Assembly (NCBI GenBank): GCA_027057815.1
Contig: JALURD010000095.1
Location: 1 to 5,090, forward strand
DNA length: 5,090 nt
Reading direction: 5' to 3'
Source: Acidilobaceae archaeon
GTDB lineage: Archaea; Thermoproteota; Thermoprotei_A; Sulfolobales; Acidilobaceae
Notes under the pieces: generated by a model
Told to the model about the DNA's origin: nothing
What the model saw: the letters and a program-made list of their open reading frames with translations, nothing else
Databases searched by the model: none
Shown here: positions 1-5,090 of the stretch, piece after piece
How positions within the stretch are numbered: position 1 is the stretch's first letter
How the letters are laid out: every line of letters begins with the position of its first letter
Program-made: the position numbers and the translations under genes

Positions 1-605
1 AGTGTTAGGGGGTCCGCTACTGGCATAGCTGTGGCTACAGACTTGGGGTCTATCGCAAACCTTAGCATCGCATATGGGTTCTCCTTGGCATGGCGGTGCA
101 TCATTGCAGGCCAGTATGACAGTGTGTCCCTTGAGACCCCGTATTCCTCCATGTAAAGCCTAGCTTGAAGGCCGGCGTGGGCTGCGTGGCCTATATTGTA
201 TATCGCCTCCACCTCGGTATCGTATATACTCTGCATGTCCCTATACACACGGCTACTCACGAAATCAGTGAGCTTATCTACTCCAACAACAAGGACTCTA
301 GAGGCCTCTCCCGAGGCGATTAAGGAGTGCGCAGCTTTCAGGCCTGCAAGTCCCGAGGCCTCACCGGACTCAACTGACAGCACTCCAACGCCGTGCAAGC
401 CCAGGTGGCCCGCTACATAGCCTGCAAGGTCAAGCTGGCCCGACTCGACGTACTGGAGAGCACTTGAGACCACTAAGTAGTCCACGTTGCCTCCAGCACC
501 CTTCAAGGCTTCACTGGCCGCCTCGGCGGCTAGGTCTCTAAGGCTTTTCTCATAGTGCCTCCCAATCTTTACCATACCCACACTTTCAACGTAAACCTTA
601 ACCAT
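1..605 (-). CDS. Archaeal thiolase family protein, N-terminal part, catalytic Cys replaced by Glu
   Basis: This is the N-terminal 201 residues of a thiolase-fold protein; the gene runs off the left edge. I read it directly on the minus strand from ATG at 605. Family signs are the MVKVYVESVGMVKIGRHYEKS start, VESGEASG (residues 78-85) at the nucleophile loop, HAKENPYAM near residue 175 (the family's NPYA motif) and a PVADPLTL segment at the cut edge. Thiolases condense two acetyl-CoA to acetoacetyl-CoA; next to HMG-CoA synthase that is the expected role, as the first step of the mevalonate pathway in the cytoplasm. Oddity: the usual alignment VEAACASG puts the nucleophilic Cys where this protein has E82 (GAG, 362-360), so classical ping-pong chemistry is doubtful. 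The C-terminal His and Cys motifs lie outside the window. The ATG follows the HMG-CoA synthase stop by 14 bp and has a good ribosome-binding site, so the two genes are almost certainly co-transcribed. Fold assignment is secure; activity is uncertain. Confidence 0.92.
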   Translation of the reverse strand, partial: MVKVYVESVGMVKIGRHYEKSLRDLAAEAASEALKGAGGNVDYLVVSSALQYVESGQLDLAGYVAGHLGLHGVGVLSVESGEASGLAGLKAAHSLIASGEASRVLVVGVDKLTDFVSSRVYRDMQSIYDTEVEAIYNIGHAAHAGLQARLYMEEYGVSRDTLSYWPAMMHRHAKENPYAMLRFAIDPKSVATAMPVADPLT

Positions 606-611
606 GCTAGT

Positions 612-618
612 CACCCCT
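612..618 (-). promoter_or_regulatory. Ribosome-binding site of the thiolase gene
   Basis: AGGGGTG followed by A lies 6 nt upstream of the thiolase ATG, directly after the HMG-CoA synthase stop codon (622-620). GGTGA matches the archaeal 16S 3' end (TCACC) perfectly, and the upstream G can wobble-pair. It fixes the thiolase start at 605 and supports translation from an internal position in a polycistronic mRNA. Confidence 0.7.
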
Positions 619-619
619 A

Positions 620-1690
620 TTACTTGATTACTCTTAGTATGCCTCTCGACCTGGAATAGACTGCATAATCTATCTTCTTGGACCTAGCCAAGTAATCGTC
701 GAAAGCTGGAGCTAGCCCGCGGGCCTCCTCTATTTTATCTGTGACCACAATACTGTAGGCGTCGGCTCCAGCGCCGCTACCGAAGGGCGCTAGTAGTATT
801 CTCTGGCCCGGCTTAGCCTGATCGAGTACCCTGGTCAGGCCTAGCAGAGCGCTTGCGTTGTACGTGTTCCCTATGAAGGGTGTGACGAGGCCTGGCAATA
901 TCTTCTCCTTCGGGAACCCAAGCATCTTACCAACTCTTAACGGGAACTTCCCGTTCGGCTGGTGGAATATCGCGTAGTCGAAGTCGTCAGGTTTAAGGCC
1001 TAACTCCTCCATGAGGCCTCTCACCGCGCTTACGATGTGGTGGAAGTAGGCAGGCTCGCCAGTGAAGCCTTCCCCATGAAGCGGGTACGGCTGAAGGCTT
1101 CTCCTCCAGAAGTCGGGAGTGTCCGTCACGTAAGTGTAGCTGCCCTCAAAGTAAGCTACGCCACCGTCCCTCGGTCCTAAAACAAAGGCGGCTGCACCGC
1201 TGGACGCTGTGAATTCCAGCACGTCGCCCGGGTTCGCTTGTGCGGTGTCGCTTCCAATGACAAGACTGTATTCTACGAGGCCACCGGCGATCATGCCTAT
1301 GGACGCCCTCATGGCCTCACTCGCCGCGCGGCACGCGAATTCTAAGTCGCTAGCCATGGTCTTCGGCGTTATCCCTAAAGCATCAGCTATCACTGTAGCA
1401 CTGGGCTTAACGGCGTATGGCTTAGACTCCGTTCCGAAGAAGACCGCCCCGATTTTTGATGGGGCAACACGCGCCCTAGCTAGAGCGTTCCTGGCAGCCT
1501 CGTAGCCCATCGTTAAGCTGTCCTCGTCCGGACCAGCCACAGCTTTCTCCTTCACATTCAACGCTACTGGCTGATGCTCTGGCCACCCCCAGATCCTCAC
1601 TATCTCGCTCATAGGAAGACGATAGCGTGGGACGTAGGATCCCCACCCATGTATCGCAACTCTTTCCTCGGGTCTCAAGCAGCAAGGCAC
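620..1690 (-). CDS. mvaS: Hydroxymethylglutaryl-CoA synthase (archaeal type)
   Basis: The enzyme condenses acetyl-CoA with acetoacetyl-CoA to give HMG-CoA, the committed C6 unit of the mevalonate route to archaeal isoprenoid lipids. The 356-residue length fits the archaeal family (about 345-355). Visible hallmarks are GWGSYVPRYR near the N-terminus (16-24), GPDEDS (53-58), catalytic Glu88 in GTESKPYAVKP, nucleophile Cys120 in DLEFACRAA, DTAQANPGD (148-156), TDTPDFWRR (189-197), FTGEPAYF (209-216), catalytic His243 in FHQPNGKFP, GNTYNAS (274-280) and GSGAGADA (304-311). All expected catalytic residues are present. The frame opens at GTG 1690, but an in-frame TTG at 1678 (residue 5) is a better start: it sits 9 nt after AGGGGTG, the same spacing as at oppD, and gives 352 residues beginning closer to the family's usual N-terminus. 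The gene heads an operon with the downstream thiolase and has its own upstream promoter. Confidence 0.97.
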   Translation of the reverse strand: MPCCLRPEERVAIHGWGSYVPRYRLPMSEIVRIWGWPEHQPVALNVKEKAVAGPDEDSLTMGYEAARNALARARVAPSKIGAVFFGTESKPYAVKPSATVIADALGITPKTMASDLEFACRAASEAMRASIGMIAGGLVEYSLVIGSDTAQANPGDVLEFTASSGAAAFVLGPRDGGVAYFEGSYTYVTDTPDFWRRSLQPYPLHGEGFTGEPAYFHHIVSAVRGLMEELGLKPDDFDYAIFHQPNGKFPLRVGKMLGFPKEKILPGLVTPFIGNTYNASALLGLTRVLDQAKPGQRILLAPFGSGAGADAYSIVVTDKIEEARGLAPAFDDYLARSKKIDYAVYSRSRGILRVIK

Positions 1691-1694
1691 CCCT
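1688..1694 (-). promoter_or_regulatory. Ribosome-binding site deciding the HMG-CoA synthase start
   Basis: AGGGGTG spans the first possible start codon (GTG 1690-1688) and lies 9 nt before the in-frame TTG at 1678-1676. The identical heptamer precedes the thiolase ATG (6 nt) and the oppD GTG (9 nt). That argues it is the ribosome-binding site here too, and that TTG 1678 rather than GTG 1690 is the real start. This is inference from motif and spacing only. Confidence 0.5.
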
Positions 1695-1743
1695 AACGTG
1701 GTTCCAGCCTAATGCCTAGGAGTCCGCTTAAGTCCGGGCTGAA

Positions 1744-1758
1744 TTAAAAAGGTTTAGC
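1744..1758 (-). promoter_or_regulatory. Archaeal BRE/TATA promoter for the HMG-CoA synthase-thiolase operon
   Basis: On the minus strand GCTAAA (1758-1753) fits the TFB-recognition element consensus RNWAAW. One base later comes CTTTTTAA (1751-1744), a good crenarchaeal TATA box. Counting about 26 bp from the box centre puts transcription start near 1722, which leaves a leader of about 30-45 nt before the coding start, enough for the AGGGGTG ribosome-binding site. The T-run 1750-1746 also lies downstream of the oppF stop and could double as a T-rich terminator for oppDF. Confidence 0.6.
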
Positions 1759-1776
1759 CTCTCGCCTGTAGGATTA

Positions 1777-1792
1777 TTAGTCTATTGACTAA
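1777..1792. repeat. Perfect 6-bp inverted repeat with 4-bp spacer between oppF and HMG-CoA synthase
   Basis: TTAGTC (1777-1782), spacer TATT, then GACTAA (1787-1792). It lies 19 bp upstream of the BRE of the HMG-CoA synthase promoter and about 15 bp past the oppF stop codon. It could be an operator or activator site for a dimeric regulator, or a weak hairpin at the 3' end of the oppDF transcript. The stem is AT-rich and short, so chance is also possible. Confidence 0.35.
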
Positions 1793-1805
1793 CCTTCCAG
1801 CTGAG

Positions 1806-2921
1806 TCACCTAGAGTAGAGCCAGCATGAGACGTAGTGTCCCTTCTCGACCTCCTCGAAGGGCGGCTCTCTCCTCGGGCAGTATGCCTCGAGCTCGCTCC
1901 TCTTCTCATCGAATGCCACGCAGCGCGGGTGGAACCTGCAGCCCGGCGGTATGTTTACCGCGCTGGGCACCTCACCCTTAATCCTAATGTTCCTCATCTT
2001 CTTCCTGTTCTCGGGGTCAGGCTCCGGTATAGCTGCTATGAGGGCCTGCGTGTATGGATGATAGGGGTGCTCGATGACCCTCCTCGCGTCTCCTAACTCT
2101 ACTATCTTACCTAGGTACATGACAGCTATCCTGTCACATATGTACCTGGCGACTGCTAGGTCGTGCGTGATGAAGATATAGGAGACGCCAAGTCTCTCCC
2201 TTAGATCCATGAGAAGCTCGAGGATCTCAGCCCTAATAGAGACGTCGAGCATTGAGACGGGCTCGTCGGCTACAACAAGCTCTGGATTCAATATCATGGC
2301 TCTAGCGATTGCTACACGCTGCCTCTGCCCGCCGCTGAGCTGGTGGGGATACCTGCCCATGAAGTCTTCCGGCGGTACAAGCCTGACCGCTTCTAGAATC
2401 CTTGCGACAAGTTCAACCCTCTCCTCCCTAGTGAAGCCCAAACCGTGTATTATGAGGGGCTCTTCGAGGGTCTGTTCTATCGTGAACCTTGGGTTCAAGC
2501 TACCATAGGGGTCCTGATATATCATTTGGACACTCCTTCGGAGGGGCTTAATCGCGGTCTCAGGGAGTGCTGCAATGTCAACCACGCCACCCTCAAGGAC
2601 CTCAGCCCCGTGGCCCCATAAGTCCTCTAATACACTCCTATTCGGCCTGAAGTATATGTGCCCGCCCACTATTGGAACAAGTCTTATTATCGCTTTACCA
2701 GTGGTAGTCTTGCCACAACCGCTCTCTCCCACAAGACAGAATACTTCCTTCTTCTTGACGGTAAAGGATATGCCATCCACCGCCCTCACATACCTTCTAG
2801 GCTTACCCGTTATAATGTCAATTATACCCCTTCTAAGGGGGAACCATACCCTCAAATCCTCGACTCTAAGAATCTCATCGGGGCCTAGAAGCTCCCTTCC
2901 AGCCTCCACAGCCCTCTCCAC
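1806..2921 (-). CDS. oppF: Oligopeptide/dipeptide ABC transporter ATPase, OppF/DppF type
   Basis: This is a cytoplasmic nucleotide-binding subunit that would power peptide (or related solute) import as a heterodimer with OppD. In its 371 residues are Walker A GESGCGKT (65-72), Q-loop Gln136 in MIYQDPYGSLNPR (the OppF-type form), signature LSGGQ (195-199), Walker B LVVADE with Glu220, D-loop SMLD (223-226) and switch His253. The C-terminal oligopeptide-transporter extension has HPYHPYTQAL and PPGCRFHPRC; Cys328, 334, 348 and 366 form a four-cysteine set like that holding a [4Fe-4S] cluster in some Opp/Dpp ATPases. The segment between GGHIYF (86-91) and the Q-loop, roughly residues 92-125, looks longer than in typical OppF. 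The GTG start at 2921 lies 6 bp after the oppD stop; a second in-frame GTG at 2909, preceded by GGAGAGG, is also possible. The substrate (peptide, sugar or other) cannot be told from the ATPase alone. Confidence 0.95.
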   Translation of the reverse strand: MERAVEAGRELLGPDEILRVEDLRVWFPLRRGIIDIITGKPRRYVRAVDGISFTVKKKEVFCLVGESGCGKTTTGKAIIRLVPIVGGHIYFRPNRSVLEDLWGHGAEVLEGGVVDIAALPETAIKPLRRSVQMIYQDPYGSLNPRFTIEQTLEEPLIIHGLGFTREERVELVARILEAVRLVPPEDFMGRYPHQLSGGQRQRVAIARAMILNPELVVADEPVSMLDVSIRAEILELLMDLRERLGVSYIFITHDLAVARYICDRIAVMYLGKIVELGDARRVIEHPYHPYTQALIAAIPEPDPENRKKMRNIRIKGEVPSAVNIPPGCRFHPRCVAFDEKRSELEAYCPRREPPFEEVEKGHYVSCWLYSR

Positions 2922-2927
2922 AACCCC

Positions 2928-3890
2928 TCACCTCTTCGCGTGGAGCCAACAGGCTACGTAGTGACCTTTCTCCACCTCAATAATTGGGGGCTCCTCCTCG
3001 TTGCATACATCCATCCTCATCGGGCATCGTGGGTAGAACCTGCAGCCCGGCGGGGGCCTCCTAAGGTCAGGTGGAGTGCCTGGAATGTACTCGAGCTTGT
3101 CGACGGGCCCTCTCAGTCTTGGTATGCTCTTCAGTAGGAGTCTTGTATAGGGGTGCTGCGGGTTATTGAATATCTGCTCCGCAGTCCCTATCTCGACGAG
3201 CTTGCCAGCATACATTATGCCTACCTTGTCGGCTAGCTCCGCTATCACGCTAAGGTCGTGTGATATGAGAATTATACTCATATTCTTCTCTCTCTTGAGC
3301 TTCTTTAGGAGATTCAGTATCTGCGCCTGGACGACTACGTCGAGAGCAGTAGTTGGCTCGTCAGCTATTACTAGTGGAGGCTCCAGAGCGAGGGCCATAG
3401 CTATTACTACTCTCTGCTTCTGACCGCCGCTTAGCTCGTGTGGGTACCTGTTAAGCATTGACCTGTGTAGCCCAACCATTTCAAGCAGCTCGGCAGCCCT
3501 TTCCATGGCTTCTCTCTTAGTCATTCCAAGGTGTTGTATGAGGGGCTCCGCGATCTGGTAGCCGATAGTGTAGACTGGAGTTAGAGCGTTCATGGCACCC
3601 TGAAAGACCATGCTAACCTTTCTCCACCTAATCTTGCTCCTCAGCTCCGATTCGCTTAGCTTGGCTACGTCCACACCATCTAGTATTATGCTACCGCTCA
3701 CTATCTTGCCCGGAGGAGGGACGAGATTCATTATACTATAAGCAATAGTCGACTTCCCCGAGCCGCTCTCCCCCGCCAGGCCTAGCACCTCACCGTGATC
3801 CAGTGTAAAGGAGACCCCGTCCACCGCCTTCACTACGCCTGCTAGGGTGAAGAAGTAAGTCTTTAAGTCTCGGACTTCGAGCAGTGGCAC
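2928..3890 (-). CDS. oppD: Oligopeptide/dipeptide ABC transporter ATPase, OppD/DppD type
   Basis: This is the partner ATPase of the neighbouring OppF in an importer of the Opp/Dpp family; it acts on the cytoplasmic face of the membrane. In its 320 residues are Walker A GESGSGKS (40-47), Q-loop Gln97 in MVFQGAMNALTPV (the OppD-type form, as opposed to QDPYGSLNPR), signature LSGGQ (153-157), Walker B LVIADE with Glu178, D-loop TALD (181-184) and switch His211. The C-terminal extension has NPQHPYTRLLL and PPGCRFYPRC, with Cys283, 289, 296 and 314 matching the four-cysteine iron-sulfur arrangement of this family. GTG at 3890 is chosen because AGGGGTG lies 9 nt upstream and the protein starts at the usual LLEVRDLKTYF. 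It is first in a two-gene unit with oppF. No permease or binding-protein gene lies beside the pair, so the membrane and substrate-binding parts must be encoded elsewhere. Confidence 0.96.
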   Translation of the reverse strand: MPLLEVRDLKTYFFTLAGVVKAVDGVSFTLDHGEVLGLAGESGSGKSTIAYSIMNLVPPPGKIVSGSIILDGVDVAKLSESELRSKIRWRKVSMVFQGAMNALTPVYTIGYQIAEPLIQHLGMTKREAMERAAELLEMVGLHRSMLNRYPHELSGGQKQRVVIAMALALEPPLVIADEPTTALDVVVQAQILNLLKKLKREKNMSIILISHDLSVIAELADKVGIMYAGKLVEIGTAEQIFNNPQHPYTRLLLKSIPRLRGPVDKLEYIPGTPPDLRRPPPGCRFYPRCPMRMDVCNEEEPPIIEVEKGHYVACWLHAKR

Positions 3891-3899
3891 CCGCCGTCA

Positions 3900-3906
3900 C
3901 ACCCCT
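3900..3906 (-). promoter_or_regulatory. Ribosome-binding site of oppD
   Basis: AGGGGTG on the minus strand, 9 nt upstream of the oppD GTG start. It is identical to the heptamers before the thiolase gene and HMG-CoA synthase, which supports the chosen GTG start and implies a leadered oppDF transcript. Confidence 0.6.
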
Positions 3907-3967
3907 ACGTTGCCTGCTTGCTGGTCCCCAGCCAGGGAGCCCCACGTTGCCATCCATCATGTGGGGG

Positions 3968-3974
3968 TATTAAA
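3968..3974. promoter_or_regulatory. TATA-like box shared by the divergent oppD and radical SAM genes
   Basis: TATTAAA on the plus strand reads CCTTTAATA on the minus strand, so it resembles an archaeal TATA box either way. On the plus strand, about 26 bp from its centre reaches 3997, only 3 bp before the radical SAM ATG at 4000, predicting a leaderless mRNA. On the minus strand the same distance gives about 3945, a leader of about 55 nt carrying the oppD ribosome-binding site. No convincing A-rich BRE flanks it on either side, so direction and strength are unclear. Confidence 0.4.
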
Positions 3975-3999
3975 GGGGTGGTTGGCGTTCTGTAATTCC

Positions 4000-5067
4000 A
4001 TGGGTCTAGGCGCTGTGACTCAGTCCCTCGGCCTTACAGTGATTGCTAGGGCGCCGCGTAGAGTGGTTAAGGTATCCGGGCTACCCCTGATCGGCCATAT
4101 AGCATTTGGCGTGATAGACAGAGGCACTAACGTCATCCAGGTTAGACCGTCAACATTGTGCCCGCACGCCTGCATCTACTGTAGCGTTGACGCTGGGCCC
4201 TCCTCTAGGTGGCGCCAAACTGAGTACATAGTTGATCCAGACGACCTTGTCAGGTGGGTGGCAGCTGTTGCTGAGGTTAAGGGGCCGGGGGTTGAGGCTC
4301 TACTGGACGGCGTCGGAGAGCCCCTGACTCACCCCCGCATTGCTGAAATAATATCGAGGCTGCGCGGGATCCCCCAAGTGAATCGTATTGCCTTAGAGAC
4401 TCACGGAGGATTCCTATCAAGACGCGTCGCTGAGATGCTGGACTCTGCTGGCCTGCAGAGGATCAACTTGAGCCTGGATACTCTAGACCCTGAGAAAGCT
4501 AGGCAGCTAGCTGGCGTCCCCTGGTATGATGTTAAGAGGATTGTGAGAATCGTGGAATGGATAATGGAGAACACGAGTATAGACGTAGTCTTGACGCCTG
4601 TAGTGGTTCCCGGCATCAACGACTCCGAGGAGGACGTGGAATCCCTGGTTGAGCTGGCGAAGGGTCTAGGTCTAGGGACTAAGATCGGCTGGCCAACCGG
4701 AGTGTTGATCCAGAAATATGAGCCCCACAAGTATGGGAGGAAGCCACATGGAGTCAGGCCTTGGAGCTGGAAGCGGTTCTACAAATGGCTTAGGGATATG
4801 GAGTCGAGGCTTGGCTACCGCCTAATGGTTTCAATGCAAGAGATAGGCATGGAGCCCAGGCCCCGGGTTGTCAAGCCCTTCAGGGTCGGAGATAGGGTGC
4901 CTGTTAGGATATTAGGCCCCGGCTGGCTTAAGGGAGAACTACTCTCTGTCGACATTAAAGGATACAGGATAGTAACGGTCATTGGGAAGGACTGGATTAA
5001 GCCTGGGTCCCGCGTAGTCGCGAGGATTATTAGGGATAAGGACAACATTTACCTGGCAAAAGTATAG
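4000..5067 (+). CDS. Radical SAM protein with C-terminal TRAM-like domain (archaeal predicted Fe-S oxidoreductase)
   Basis: The protein has 355 residues when started at ATG 4000. The radical SAM [4Fe-4S] motif CxxxCxxC is Cys54, Cys58, Cys61 in TLCPHACIYCSVDAGP. GVGEPLTHP (104-112) is the SAM-contacting GGE-like motif, and INLSLDTLDP (155-164) and VVVPGINDSE (201-210) are typical later strands of the barrel. From about residue 292 the basic, beta-rich tail (PFRVGDRVPVRILGPGW, then GSRVVARI) resembles a TRAM/OB RNA-binding domain. The architecture fits an archaeal family usually labelled predicted Fe-S oxidoreductase (COG2100, from memory); its reaction is not known to me. By analogy with other radical SAM-TRAM proteins such as MiaB-like methylthiotransferases, RNA modification is a reasonable guess. 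The frame stays open back to TTG 3910, but those 30 residues cover the promoter and the oppD leader and lack family character. ATG 4000 sits just past the predicted transcription start; TTG 3982 is a weaker alternative. Confidence 0.9.
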   Translation: MGLGAVTQSLGLTVIARAPRRVVKVSGLPLIGHIAFGVIDRGTNVIQVRPSTLCPHACIYCSVDAGPSSRWRQTEYIVDPDDLVRWVAAVAEVKGPGVEALLDGVGEPLTHPRIAEIISRLRGIPQVNRIALETHGGFLSRRVAEMLDSAGLQRINLSLDTLDPEKARQLAGVPWYDVKRIVRIVEWIMENTSIDVVLTPVVVPGINDSEEDVESLVELAKGLGLGTKIGWPTGVLIQKYEPHKYGRKPHGVRPWSWKRFYKWLRDMESRLGYRLMVSMQEIGMEPRPRVVKPFRVGDRVPVRILGPGWLKGELLSVDIKGYRIVTVIGKDWIKPGSRVVARIIRDKDNIYLAKV

Positions 5068-5090
5068 ACTATAACTCCATCTATATAGAC

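Noticed and set aside
196..420. Plus-strand open frame of 74 codons
   Set aside because: It lies wholly antisense to the thiolase, whose frame is recognisable by homology; the peptide is low-complexity Ser/Thr/Pro and resembles nothing.
1476..1685. Second minus-strand frame within the 5' part of HMG-CoA synthase
   Set aside because: Out-of-frame shadow of a gene whose own frame carries all family motifs without interruption.
2575..2961. Plus-strand open frame of 128 codons across the oppF 5' end
   Set aside because: Antisense to the Walker A region of oppF; no family character and no promoter or ribosome-binding site.
3897..3953. Minus-strand 18-codon ORF (MATWGSLAGDQQAGNVGV) ending inside the oppD leader
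   Set aside because: It could be imagined as a leader peptide, but it starts upstream of the predicted transcription start, has no ribosome-binding site, and is short enough to arise by chance.
3910..3999. N-terminal extension of the radical SAM gene to TTG 3910
   Set aside because: It would place the start inside the oppD leader and span the only TATA-like box; the 30 residues lack family similarity, and the ATG at 4000 fits a leaderless start.
4401..4730. Minus-strand open frame of 109 codons in the radical SAM gene
   Set aside because: Antisense shadow of conserved radical SAM barrel sequence; Ser/Thr-rich and unrecognisable.

Overview
The window looks like chromosomal DNA of a hyperthermophilic crenarchaeon (Thermoproteota). 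The signs are an archaeal-type HMG-CoA synthase beside a thiolase, archaeal TATA-like boxes, short GGGGTG ribosome-binding sites, frequent GTG/TTG starts, and heavy use of AGG/AGA arginine and ATA isoleucine codons. Genus and species cannot be fixed from the sequence alone. No mobile element, CRISPR array, tRNA or rRNA is visible, and coding density is high.

Layout: four genes lie on the minus strand and one on the plus strand. From the left edge, reading leftward, come the first 201 residues of a thiolase (cut by the window edge) and, immediately upstream of it, a complete HMG-CoA synthase. They are 14 bp apart and form a mevalonate-pathway operon with its own TATA/BRE promoter at about 1744-1758. 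In many archaea the third member of this cluster is a DUF35 OB-fold protein, which would lie beyond the left edge. A 115-bp gap holding that promoter and a perfect 6-bp inverted repeat separates this operon from an oppD-oppF pair (1806-3890, minus strand). These two genes encode ATPases of an oligopeptide/dipeptide-type ABC importer. Neither a permease nor a binding protein is adjacent. Divergent from oppD, on the plus strand, is a radical SAM protein with a C-terminal TRAM-like domain (about 4000-5067), of the archaeal 'predicted Fe-S oxidoreductase' type and without a known reaction. The roughly 110 bp between the two divergent starts holds one TATA-like box readable in both directions.

Functional picture: HMG-CoA synthase makes the C6 precursor of archaeal isoprenoid lipids, and the thiolase would normally supply acetoacetyl-CoA in a shared complex. 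The most striking observation is that this thiolase has glutamate (E82) where the family's nucleophilic cysteine normally sits. It may therefore be a structural partner or a different kind of catalyst. The other points worth a second look are the transporter ATPase pair lacking its membrane subunits, the radical SAM-TRAM protein of unknown function, and the compact divergent promoter with a probably leaderless radical SAM transcript. I saw no clearly undescribed multigene system.
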